From an uncultured Acetobacteraceae bacterium (GTDB taxonomy: Bacteria > Pseudomonadota > Alphaproteobacteria > Acetobacterales > Acetobacteraceae): a DNA stretch of 41,071 nucleotides. Position 1 is the first letter of the stretch, and each line of letters opens with the position of its first letter. The notes under the pieces are model-generated. The model was not told where the DNA came from, searched no databases, and worked only from the letters and a program-made list of their open reading frames with translations. Location of the stretch: NCBI GenBank assembly GCA_903847525.1, contig CAINEA010000867.1:1-41071 (forward strand), given 5' to 3'. The position numbers were made by a program, and so were the translations under genes. Below, in pieces: positions 29,505-38,255 of this stretch.

Positions 29505-29642
29505 GTGCGCGAAATCAAGGTCGACGACGTCACCATTATCGAGCACGATCGCCTCTGGACGAAGCCGATGGATGTCTTCACTCCTGCCATCAGGCTGATC
29601 GAAGCGAATAGCGAGCAGTTTCATTTTCGGTTCGTTCGGTAA
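29505..29642 (+). CDS. Candidate 45-aa small protein / leader ORF upstream of pepN
   Basis: GTG with GGGAG SD 7 nt upstream; VREIKVDDVTIIEHDRLWTKPMDVFTPAIRLIEANSEQFHFRFVR*; stops 9 nt before the pepN ATG. Confidence 0.4.
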   Translation: MREIKVDDVTIIEHDRLWTKPMDVFTPAIRLIEANSEQFHFRFVR

Positions 29643-29651
29643 GGCCGGGCC

Positions 29652-32315
29652 ATGATGGACAGCCATCACGACGCGGCCGCGGTGCAGCCCCGGACGACGC
29701 GGCTCGCCGAGTACCGCCCGCCCTCCTTCCTGGTAGAGCAGGTGGACCTGACTTTCGACCTGGATGAAGCCGCCACCCGGGTCACCTCCCGCCTGGCGTT
29801 GCGGCGCAATCCCGCGGCAGACCCCACCGCGCCGCTGCATTTGAACGGCGACGGCCTGACATTGGTCCGTGTGGTGTTGAACGGCGAGGCACTCGGTGCC
29901 AACCAGTATCAACTCCTGGACGGCAACCTGATCATCGCCGGCCTGCCGGATGCGTGCACGCTGGAGGTCGAAACCCGCATCGACCCGGCGGCGAATACCG
30001 AGCTCAGCGGTCTTTATGTGTCCAAGGGCAGCTTCTTCACCCAGTGCGAGGCAGAGGGGTTCCGCCGCATTACGTTCTTCCCCGACCGGCCGGACGTGAT
30101 GTCGCGCTACAGCACGACGATCCACGCCAACAAGGCGCGCGTCCCGGTGCTGCTGTCGAACGGCAATCTGGTGGCGGCCGGCGATCTGCCGGACGGGCGG
30201 CATTTCGTCCGCTGGGAGGACCCGCACCCGAAGCCGGCCTATCTGTTCGCGCTGGTCGCTGGCGATCTGGTGGCGCTGAAGGATCGTTTCACCACGCGCT
30301 CCGGCCGAGAGGTGGCGCTCGGGATCTGGGTGCGCCTGGGGGACGAGCATGCCTGCGGCCACGCGATGACGTCGTTGAAAAAGTCCATGACCTGGGACGA
30401 GGAGGTGTTCGGCCTGGAATACGATTTGGACATATTTAACATCGCCGCCGTGTCGGACTTCAACATGGGGGCGATGGAGAACAAGGGGCTGAATGTCTTC
30501 AACACCAAATACGTGCTGGCACAGCCGGCGACGGCCACCGACGGCGACTATCAGGCGATCGAGGCGATCATCGCGCACGAGTATTTTCACAACTGGACCG
30601 GCAACCGCGTCACCTGCCGCGACTGGTTTCAATTGTCGTTGAAAGAAGGCCTGACGGTTTTCCGCGATCAGGAGTTCTCCGCCGACCAGGGATCGCGGGC
30701 GGTGAAGCGGATCGGCGACGTGCGCGGGCTGCGCGCGGCGCAGTTCCGCGAGGATGCCGGACCGCTGGCCCATCCGGTGCAGCCCGACCAGTATATCGAG
30801 ATCAACAATTTCTATACCGCGACGATCTACCAGAAGGGCGCGGAGGTCATCCGCATGATGCATACGCTGATCGGCAAGGCAGCGTTCCGCCGCGGCATGG
30901 ATCTGTATTTCGCCCGCCACGACAACCAGGCGGTAACGATCGACGATTTCGCCCAGGCGATGCAGGACGCTTCCGGCGTTGATCTGTCCGGATTCAAGCG
31001 TTGGTATCACCAAGCCGGCACTCCGGAGGTAACGGTCGCCGATGCGTATGACCCCGCATCCCGCCGATATACGCTGACGGTGCGCCAGCACACGCCGCCT
31101 ACGCCCGGCCAGCCGGACAAGCAGCCACTGGTCATTCCGCTGGCGATGGGGCTGCTGGCGCCGGACGGAACAGCGATGCCGGCGCGACTGGATCAGGAGG
31201 CCGCGGCTTCGAGCGGTACCCGGGTGTTGCTGGTAACCGAGGCAGAGCAGAGCTTCCATTTCATCGATGTGCCGGCGCCGCCGGTGCCATCGTTGCTGCG
31301 TGGCTTCTCTGCACCCGTGAAACTATCGGGGGTGTCGCGTGAGCGTCTGCGCTTCCTCGCGGCGCATGACAGCGATCCGTTCGTGCGTTGGGAATCTGGC
31401 CAGCAATATGCCGCCGGATTGCTGTTGGAGATGGCCGGGGGATCCGAGCGGTCGGTCGAGCCCGGGCTGATCGAGGCGATGGCCGCATGTTTGGCGCGGG
31501 GGGACGCGGACCCTGCCTTCGCGGCAGAGGCACTCGGTCTGCCGGGCGAGGCGTTCCTCGCCGATCAGATGGCAGTCGCGGATTTCGATGCCATTCACGA
31601 TGCGCGCGACAGGACCCGCGCCGCGATCGGAAAGGCGTTGGCGGGGGAATTGCGCGCGACCTATGACCGGCTGACAGAAGCCGGGGAGTACCGGATCGAC
31701 GGCGCCGCCATCGGCCGGCGGGCCCTGCGCAACACCTGCCTGTCCTATCTGGTGGCCGGCGGTGTGCCGGACGCGGTGGCGCTGGCGAAGGCGCAGTTCG
31801 ATGCCGGACGAAACATGACCGACGTGCTGGCCGCGCTCTCCGTGCTGAACGGGGTAGATTGCCCGGAACGGGCCGAGGCGCTGGCCGACTTCCACGCGGC
31901 GTGGCGCAAGGACGAACTCGTGCTGGACAAATGGTTCGCCATCCAGGCGATGTCTCCGCTGCCCGGCACGATCGCCGCGGTGCGGGCGCTCACCGGGCAT
32001 GCGGATTTCGACTGGAAGACGCCGAACCGGGTGCGTTCGGTGATCGCCGGCTTCGCTTCCGGCAACCAGGTGCGGTTTCACGATGCCTCCGGCACCGGCT
32101 ACCGCTTCCTCGCCGAGGCGGTGAAACGGCTCGACCCAATCAACGGGCAGATCGCCGCACGGCTGGTGCAGCCCCTGGGCCAGTGGCGGCGCACCGACCC
32201 GGGACGGCAGGCCGCGATGCGCGCGGCGCTGGCCGACGTGTTGGCGCTGCCCGGCCTGAGCAAGGGCACCTATGAAATGGTTTCCAAAAGCCTGGAGAAT
32301 TCCGATGCAGGTTGA
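29652..32315 (+). CDS. pepN: Aminopeptidase N (M1 family)
   Basis: 'GAMENKGLNVFNTKYVLA', 'HEYFHNWTGNRVTCRDWFQLSLKEGLTVFRDQEFS', i.e. GAMEN and HEXXH-(X18)-E zinc motifs; 887 aa. Confidence 0.97.
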   Translation: MMDSHHDAAAVQPRTTRLAEYRPPSFLVEQVDLTFDLDEAATRVTSRLALRRNPAADPTAPLHLNGDGLTLVRVVLNGEALGANQYQLLDGNLIIAGLPDACTLEVETRIDPAANTELSGLYVSKGSFFTQCEAEGFRRITFFPDRPDVMSRYSTTIHANKARVPVLLSNGNLVAAGDLPDGRHFVRWEDPHPKPAYLFALVAGDLVALKDRFTTRSGREVALGIWVRLGDEHACGHAMTSLKKSMTWDEEVFGLEYDLDIFNIAAVSDFNMGAMENKGLNVFNTKYVLAQPATATDGDYQAIEAIIAHEYFHNWTGNRVTCRDWFQLSLKEGLTVFRDQEFSADQGSRAVKRIGDVRGLRAAQFREDAGPLAHPVQPDQYIEINNFYTATIYQKGAEVIRMMHTLIGKAAFRRGMDLYFARHDNQAVTIDDFAQAMQDASGVDLSGFKRWYHQAGTPEVTVADAYDPASRRYTLTVRQHTPPTPGQPDKQPLVIPLAMGLLAPDGTAMPARLDQEAAASSGTRVLLVTEAEQSFHFIDVPAPPVPSLLRGFSAPVKLSGVSRERLRFLAAHDSDPFVRWESGQQYAAGLLLEMAGGSERSVEPGLIEAMAACLARGDADPAFAAEALGLPGEAFLADQMAVADFDAIHDARDRTRAAIGKALAGELRATYDRLTEAGEYRIDGAAIGRRALRNTCLSYLVAGGVPDAVALAKAQFDAGRNMTDVLAALSVLNGVDCPERAEALADFHAAWRKDELVLDKWFAIQAMSPLPGTIAAVRALTGHADFDWKTPNRVRSVIAGFASGNQVRFHDASGTGYRFLAEAVKRLDPINGQIAARLVQPLGQWRRTDPGRQAAMRAALADVLALPGLSKGTYEMVSKSLENSDAG

Positions 32316-33372
32316 AACGCTGCTGCCGCTGGGCAAGGTGGATCCCGGGTTGCGCGCGCCGGACGTGCCGATGAACATCAATGCCGTCTATGACGATGCC
32401 CGCGAGTTGGAACGGCTCGGCTACGACGCGCTGGCGATCGAGGAATGCAAGGAGGATCCTTATATCGTGGCCGCCTTGGCGGCGCAGGCGACCACCCGGC
32501 TGAAGCTGGTGACCGCCGTGGCGATCGCGTTTCCGCGCAGCCCGACGTCCACCGCCATGACCGCCTGGACGCTGCAGCGCCTGTCGCGCGGGCGATTCAC
32601 GCTCGGGCTGGGCACGCAGGTGCGCGCGCATATCGAGCGGCGCTACGGCATGGCCTCTCATCCGGCCGGCCCCTGGATCCGCGACTACATCCACGCAGTG
32701 CGCGCGGTCTGGGATTGCTGGCAGACCAGGAAAAAGCTAAATTTCGACAGCGCGCACTACAAGCTGAGCCTGATGGTGCCGCTGTTCGATCCCGGCCCGA
32801 TCGAGCATCCCGACATTCCCATCCATATCGCCACGGTCAACCCGATCATGTGCCGCATCTCCGGCGAATGCGCCGACGGCATGCGGCCGCATCCGGTGTG
32901 TACGCCGGAATATATCGAGAAGGTGATGCTGCCCGCGGCGCGGGAGGGCGCGGCAAAAACCGGGCGCGATCCTGCCAAATTCGCCGTTGCGATCAAGCCG
33001 CTGATCGCCACCGCGCGCACGGACGAGGAGTTGGAAAAGCGCATCCGCGACATACGCGCCCGCGTGGCATTCTATTGCTCCACCCCCGGCTATCGCGCGG
33101 CGTTCGAGTTCCACGGCCTTGGTGACCTGGCCAAGCGCATGAGCGTGCTCTCACGCGAGCAGCGCTGGGAGGAAATGCCGGGGATGATCGACGACGAGGT
33201 GCTGAACCTGTACGCCACGGTAGGCAGTTTCGCCGAAATCGGCCGCAAGCTGCACGACCGCTACGCGCACATCGTGACTAACGCAGAGGTCAGCATTCCG
33301 ATCGCCTCGGAAGCCGACAAGGCGACCCTGACCGGCCTGATCCGCAGCCTGCAAACCGGCTATCAGGCATAG
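32305..33372 (+). CDS. LLM-class (F420/flavin-dependent) oxidoreductase
   Basis: Start at ATGCAGGTTGA overlapping the pepN stop; 'YDALAIEECKEDPYIVAALAAQATTRLKLVTAVAIAFPRSP', 'LSRGRFTLGLGTQVRAHIERRYG'. Confidence 0.88.
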   Translation: MQVETLLPLGKVDPGLRAPDVPMNINAVYDDARELERLGYDALAIEECKEDPYIVAALAAQATTRLKLVTAVAIAFPRSPTSTAMTAWTLQRLSRGRFTLGLGTQVRAHIERRYGMASHPAGPWIRDYIHAVRAVWDCWQTRKKLNFDSAHYKLSLMVPLFDPGPIEHPDIPIHIATVNPIMCRISGECADGMRPHPVCTPEYIEKVMLPAAREGAAKTGRDPAKFAVAIKPLIATARTDEELEKRIRDIRARVAFYCSTPGYRAAFEFHGLGDLAKRMSVLSREQRWEEMPGMIDDEVLNLYATVGSFAEIGRKLHDRYAHIVTNAEVSIPIASEADKATLTGLIRSLQTGYQA

Positions 33373-34604
33373 GCCATCCGCCGGCTACGGCGGCGCAGCA
33401 GGGTGAAGGCGATCGCGCCGTTGATCAGGTTGAAGCCGATGCCGTTGGCGAAGGCGGCGCGATACGAACCGGTCAGGTCGAAGATCGCGCCGGACATCCA
33501 GCCGCCGAGCGCCATGCCCAGCAGCGTCGCCATCAGCACGAGGCCGACACGGGTGCCAACCTCCCTGGCCGGGAAATACTCCCGCACGATCATCGCGTAA
33601 CTCGGGATGATGCCACCCTGGAACAGACCGAACAGGGCGGAGATGACGTAGAGCGACGTGAGCCCGTTAAACATCAAGTACAGCACCAGCGCCGAGCCCT
33701 GCAGCACCGAGCCCAGCATCAGCGTCCGCAGCCCGCCGATCCTGTCGGCGATCAGGCCGGAGGCGAGGCGGCTGATGATGCCGAAGCCGAGCATCAGCGA
33801 CAGCATTTCGGCACCGCGGGCCACGCCGTAGCCCAGGTCGCCGCAATAGGCGACGATATGGACCTGTGGCATGGACATCGCCACGCAGCAGCAGACACCG
33901 GCGATCACCAGCAGAGTCATCAGGATATTCGGCGCCATGCCGAGCCCGCCTTCGCCGTTGCGCAGGATGTGCGTGCCGGCACCGGCCGCGAACGCAGGGG
34001 TTCTTCGCCGAAGCATCAGCGCCAGCGGCAGCATCGTCGCGATGCAAAATAGACCGATGCCGACATGGGTCTGCCGCCAGCCAAAATCCTCGATGGCGTG
34101 CTGAATAATCGGCGGCCAAACCGTGCCGGCGATATAGTTGCCCGACGCGCAGATCGACACCGCGATGCCGCGACGGCGAGTGAACCACATCGACGTGTCC
34201 GCCATCAGAGGCCCGAACGTCGCAGAGCAGCCGAACAGCGCGATCAGCACCCCCTGGGCCAGGGCATATTGCCACAGGCTGGCGGCGTACCCGGCGGCAA
34301 CATAGCCAATGCCAAGCATCACCGCGCCGACCACTACGGGCGCGATCACGCCAAACCGGTCGGCAAACCGGCCCATCAGCACACCGCCAGCGGCAAATCC
34401 AAACATCGTCAGGGTGAACGGCAGGGAAGCGGCACCGCGGTCGACGGCGAATTGCACCTGCGCGGCCGGCAGCGTGACCACGACCGACCACATGCCGACG
34501 CCACCCAGCGTACTCAGCAACACGGCAGCGGCCAGGCGCAGCCAGGCATACGTCGAGTCGACGCCGCCATCCCCGCCAAAGGTGGCATTCCCAGTCATCG
34601 TCAC
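33363..34604 (-). CDS. MFS transporter
   Basis: About 12 TM; 'GVLMGRFADRFGVIAPVVVGAVMLGIGYVAAGYA' and 'SRLASGLIADRIGGLRTLMLG' MFS motifs; convergent 10-bp overlap with the upstream CDS. Confidence 0.93.
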   Translation of the reverse strand: MTMTGNATFGGDGGVDSTYAWLRLAAAVLLSTLGGVGMWSVVVTLPAAQVQFAVDRGAASLPFTLTMFGFAAGGVLMGRFADRFGVIAPVVVGAVMLGIGYVAAGYAASLWQYALAQGVLIALFGCSATFGPLMADTSMWFTRRRGIAVSICASGNYIAGTVWPPIIQHAIEDFGWRQTHVGIGLFCIATMLPLALMLRRRTPAFAAGAGTHILRNGEGGLGMAPNILMTLLVIAGVCCCVAMSMPQVHIVAYCGDLGYGVARGAEMLSLMLGFGIISRLASGLIADRIGGLRTLMLGSVLQGSALVLYLMFNGLTSLYVISALFGLFQGGIIPSYAMIVREYFPAREVGTRVGLVLMATLLGMALGGWMSGAIFDLTGSYRAAFANGIGFNLINGAIAFTLLRRRSRRMAYA

Positions 34605-34744
34605 GATGATGTCCTCGCGCTTCCCGGCGCGATATTGCCGCGCTTCCCGAATGTCAGGCTAGCACAGGAGTATGGCCTGTCACGTCAATCGGAGCACAGA
34701 CCTGCCGTGCGGCACGCGAACCGGAGCAAGATCAACCGTGGGTA

Positions 34745-35725
34745 TCAGGGGGTAATATCCACCCGCGCCCAGGTGATGTCGGGATCGTACAGCGAAATTC
34801 CCGCGGCGATTTTCGACGTATCGGGTCCAAGATCCTTCTGGAACACGATGCCATCCTTATTGACCATGAAGCTGGTGATCCCGGACGAGCCATAGACTGC
34901 GGGCCAGGCGAGCAACGCATAGCCGCCTGCCATCTGCGTCCCGGAAATGTAGGTTTTCCGCCCACCCGGTGCCGACGGTCCCTGGCCTTTCAGGATGCGG
35001 AAATAGTAGCCCTGATAGGGCAGCGCCTTGCCGGCCGCGCTGGCGCCGGGATAGCCCTCGTCGACCGCCTGGGCGACCAGCGGGCCGAGCGGGCTTTCGG
35101 GCTCGCCGGGGCCGGGTTCCCAATACAGGCCGTCATATTTGTCGGGGCTGCTGAACAGGCGCATCGCGTAGGAGCCGAAGCGCTCGTGATAAGCCTCCTC
35201 GCCATCAACGAAGGCGAGTGAGGTGCGGATGGCGGCGATTTCGTTGCGTCCGATCCGGCGGTTGATGATCTCCTGCGCGCCGGCCGTGGCATCGAAATGC
35301 CAGTTTCCGTTGGCTTGAACAATCGGGATCGGCAACGGCCAGTCGTTGGCGCCGATCGTCAGGATGGCGCGGCCGTCGCTCTGGGTGGTGATCTTATGGC
35401 TGGCCGCATATTCGGCGAGGAAACGCTGACGCGAATTCTCGTCGGCGACCTTGTCCCCGGATTCCAGCAGTTTTTCGCCGCCGGGACCCATAAGGGCGCG
35501 GAATCCGGAATTGTCGTGCCGGCCGAGGGCAGCGACCAGCGCGTCCACGGCCGCCTCGGCGGTCGGAAAGACAGTTTGCGCGACCGGGGCCGAGACGGCC
35601 GCCGCGGGGGCCGCGTTCGCGATCCCGTGGGCCGCGGGAGTGCCGACCAACAGGAGAGTCGCCAGCAGCGAACTGGAAAGGCGGCGGGGAAGCCTATTTG
35701 TGTTAAACATGAGATTTTTCCTCAA
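34745..35725 (-). CDS. DUF2950-family exported protein
   Basis: Signal peptide, 'FPTAEAAVDALVAALGRHDNSGFRALMGPGGEKLLESGD', 'GYYFRILKGQGPSAPGGRKTYISGTQMAGGYALLAWPAVYGSSGITSFMVNKDGIVFQKDLGPDT', the DUF2950 pattern. Confidence 0.87.
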   Translation of the reverse strand: MRKNLMFNTNRLPRRLSSSLLATLLLVGTPAAHGIANAAPAAAVSAPVAQTVFPTAEAAVDALVAALGRHDNSGFRALMGPGGEKLLESGDKVADENSRQRFLAEYAASHKITTQSDGRAILTIGANDWPLPIPIVQANGNWHFDATAGAQEIINRRIGRNEIAAIRTSLAFVDGEEAYHERFGSYAMRLFSSPDKYDGLYWEPGPGEPESPLGPLVAQAVDEGYPGASAAGKALPYQGYYFRILKGQGPSAPGGRKTYISGTQMAGGYALLAWPAVYGSSGITSFMVNKDGIVFQKDLGPDTSKIAAGISLYDPDITWARVDITP

Positions 35726-37266
35726 TGCCGCCTACCGCCGCCACCACCTCGGCCGCCGCCGCCGCCAGCATGCGCCGCGCGGGCTCCACCGCCACCGCCA
35801 CCGCCGCCACCGCCGACATTCCGGCTTTGAGCGCCGCGATTGGCAAAGGCTGGCGCCTGGCGACCTTCCTTCATACCACCGAGGGCCGCCGGCGAGGGTG
35901 TCGGCCGTTGGACGGCCGTCGGACGTTGTGCTGCTGCAGGACGTTGTGCCGCCGCCGGACGCTGGGCCGCCGCCGGACGCTGGATATTACCGCCACCATT
36001 CGGACGGGAGATGTTGGTGCCGCCATTCGGCAAGGACGGACGCCCTGCCCCACCGCCCTGCGCATTCGGGCGATTGATCCCCGCACCGTCTCCGGGACCG
36101 CCGCCGGGCCTGTTGGCACCGCCAGCCGGCAGGTTCGGACGGTTGCCGGCATTAGCGCCGCCGCCTGGAATGCCCGGCGGCTTCTGCGGACGGTTCACGG
36201 CTCCGCCGGGCACCGACACGCTCGGCCGGCCGATGGCGTTGGGAGGCAGGCCACCGCCACCCCGGCCGGGCATGCCGACGGGTCCGGCCGGCGGGCGCAT
36301 GGCGGCGCGGCTGGTGCCAGGCGGCCCGCCTGGACGGTTATAGCCGCCTCCAGGACGATTAACGGCCCCTCCGTTAGCGGGCGGGCGCCAGTTCGCGTTG
36401 TTGATCTGCGTCCGATTCGTATTGATATTGTTGTAGCGGTTGACGTTCACGTTCACGCCACCGTAGCCGCCGTAGCCGCCGTTCCAGCCCCAGTTGGGCC
36501 GGCCGACGTTCCACAGCGAACCAACCACGGCGGCGCCGGCCGCGAAGGCCATGCCGGTGACCAGGGCGGTGCCGATCCCGTAGCCGGGAGGCGGCGGCAA
36601 ATAGACCGGCGGTGTGGCCGGATACGGCCAATCGCCGTAAACCTGGGTGGGGTTGTAGCTCGGCACATAGACGATCTGCGGGTTAGTCGGTTCAATGACC
36701 ACCGCCTGCGGCGCACCAGGCTGGGAAGACGCGGTCATGGTCACGGTCTGTTGCGGCGTGTTGGTCAGCGATCCCGCCGCCTGCGCCTGACGGCGCAGCC
36801 GCTGCACGCTGTCGAGCACGTCGGCCTGCTGGACCTGCACGGCGTAGCCGAGTTGCTGCATCCAGTCCGCCTTATCGGCCATCATCACGACGACCTGCGG
36901 GAACGGCATCAGCGATTTCACGCTGGGATCCCAGCTCTGCGCTTCCAGCGCCTTGGCCAGCGCGTCGCCCTTCAGATCCTTGTTGGTGCCCTGATCCAGC
37001 CACATGCGCGCCTGCATCACCTCCACCGGGAAAGTCGAGGCCATCATGATCTGGGCCAGCAGCGTGTCGGGATACAGCGCGATCGGCGCCATCAGCGCGT
37101 CCAACTGCTCCTTCGTGTAAACCTCCGGCGCGGCATCGGCTGGGGGGGGGGCCACCTGGGCGGACAGGTCCGTGGCGGGCGACGCGGTCTGCGCCATGCC
37201 AGGCAGCGGCAAAGCGAGCGTCGCCGAGATCAGAAAAGCCAAGCCGCGAAATGGGTATCCGGACAT
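35722..37266 (-). CDS. DUF3300-family exported protein with Gly/Pro/Asn-rich C-terminal tail
   Basis: 'YTKEQLDALMAPIALYPDTLLAQIMMASTFPVEVMQARMWLDQ' and 'IVYVPSYNPTQVYGDWPYP' are DUF3300 hallmarks; signal peptide; low-complexity tail; overlaps the DUF2950 gene by 4 nt. Confidence 0.9.
   Translation of the reverse strand: MSGYPFRGLAFLISATLALPLPGMAQTASPATDLSAQVAPPPADAAPEVYTKEQLDALMAPIALYPDTLLAQIMMASTFPVEVMQARMWLDQGTNKDLKGDALAKALEAQSWDPSVKSLMPFPQVVVMMADKADWMQQLGYAVQVQQADVLDSVQRLRRQAQAAGSLTNTPQQTVTMTASSQPGAPQAVVIEPTNPQIVYVPSYNPTQVYGDWPYPATPPVYLPPPPGYGIGTALVTGMAFAAGAAVVGSLWNVGRPNWGWNGGYGGYGGVNVNVNRYNNINTNRTQINNANWRPPANGGAVNRPGGGYNRPGGPPGTSRAAMRPPAGPVGMPGRGGGGLPPNAIGRPSVSVPGGAVNRPQKPPGIPGGGANAGNRPNLPAGGANRPGGGPGDGAGINRPNAQGGGAGRPSLPNGGTNISRPNGGGNIQRPAAAQRPAAAQRPAAAQRPTAVQRPTPSPAALGGMKEGRQAPAFANRGAQSRNVGGGGGGGGGGARAAHAGGGGGRGGGGGRRH
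35903..35983 (-). repeat. 18-bp coding tandem repeat (RPAAAQ units, about 4 copies)
   Basis: GGACGTTGTGCTGCTGCA / GGACGTTGTGCCGCCGCC / GGACGCTGGGCCGCCGCC plus flanking partial/diverged copies; protein RPAAAQRPAAAQRPAAAQRPTAVQRP. Confidence 0.85.
37142..37151. repeat. G10 homopolymer (C10 on the coding strand) in the 5' part of the DUF3300 gene
   Basis: Plus strand ...GGCTGGGGGGGGGGCCACC...; encodes VAPPPA just after the signal peptide. Confidence 0.9.
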
Positions 37267-37476
37267 AAGACGCTTCTCCAGACCATCGCGACCTCGGTCG
37301 CTTTGCTTTATTGCGGGCTTTCAACACCCGATCGCGTACTGTGGCAACCCCTGTCGCGTAACAAATTGCACCCCGCGCTGGCAAGCGGGGCCACCCATGG
37401 ACAGGCTCGCATACCCAGCCATAGACACCAGCCAGCCGCATCTGCTCCGCAGAATTCACCCAAGGAGACCTCGCCC

Positions 37477-38247
37477 GTGCTCAACCGTATCCTGATCACC
37501 AATGACGACGGCATCGACGCGCCGGGCCTGGAAGTGCTGGAAGCCATCGCCGCCGAACTTGCCCGCGAGGTATGGGTGATCGCGCCCGAGCACGATCAGT
37601 CCGGGGTTTCGCACGCCGTCAGCCTGCACCACCCGCTGCGCACCTCCAACCAGGGACCTCGGCGATACGGCGTGGACGGCACCCCTGGCGACTGCGCCGT
37701 GCTCGGCGTCTGCCATTTGATGACGGAACCGCCGGACCTGATCCTGTCCGGCGTCAATCGTGGCGGCAATCTGGGGATGGAGACGGTGTTCTCCGGCACT
37801 GTCGGCGGGGCGATGACCGGTATGCTCCTCGGGATCCCCTCCATCGCGCTCAGCCAGTGCTGGTCCGACCGCGCCAATGTTCCCTGGAACACCGCACGCC
37901 AACTCGGCGCTCCCGCGGTGCGCCAGTTGCTGGAGATCGGCTGGAGTCCGGATACCTGCCTGAACGTGAACTTCCCCGATTGCCCGCCGGAAGCAGCCGG
38001 GCCGCTGACCCTGGCCCGCCAGGGCGTCGGGCTTGTGCAAGGCATGATCGTGGAAACCCGCACCGACCCTCGCGGCATGGAATATCACTGGATCAATTTC
38101 CGCCGCGGTCCGCGCCCGCAGGGGCCGGAAAGCGATTCCGATGCAACACGCGCCGGCCGTGTCGCCGTAACCCCGGTCCGTTTCGACCGCACGGACGAGG
38201 CTGCCTACGCGACACTGGCCAGCCGATTGCCCCGGCTGGCCAGCTAG
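37477..38247 (+). CDS. surE: 5'/3'-nucleotidase SurE
   Basis: GTG start at 37477; 'RILITNDDGIDAPGLEVLE', 'APEHDQSGVSHAVSLHHPLR', 'DLILSGVNRGGNLGMETVFSGTVGGAMTGMLLGIPSIALSQ'; 256 aa. Confidence 0.97.
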   Translation: MLNRILITNDDGIDAPGLEVLEAIAAELAREVWVIAPEHDQSGVSHAVSLHHPLRTSNQGPRRYGVDGTPGDCAVLGVCHLMTEPPDLILSGVNRGGNLGMETVFSGTVGGAMTGMLLGIPSIALSQCWSDRANVPWNTARQLGAPAVRQLLEIGWSPDTCLNVNFPDCPPEAAGPLTLARQGVGLVQGMIVETRTDPRGMEYHWINFRRGPRPQGPESDSDATRAGRVAVTPVRFDRTDEAAYATLASRLPRLAS

Positions 38248-38255
38248 GCGGCCTG

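Noticed and set aside
29472-31259. 595-aa minus-strand ORF opposite pepN
   Set aside because: Antisense shadow ORF; pepN on the plus strand has complete catalytic motifs, and the antisense translation matches no family pattern.
35725-38247. 840-aa plus-strand ORF running antisense to the DUF3300 gene and into surE
   Set aside because: Only the last 256 aa (from GTG 37477) are SurE; the rest is an antisense open frame of a GC-rich low-complexity gene with Arg/His-rich composition.
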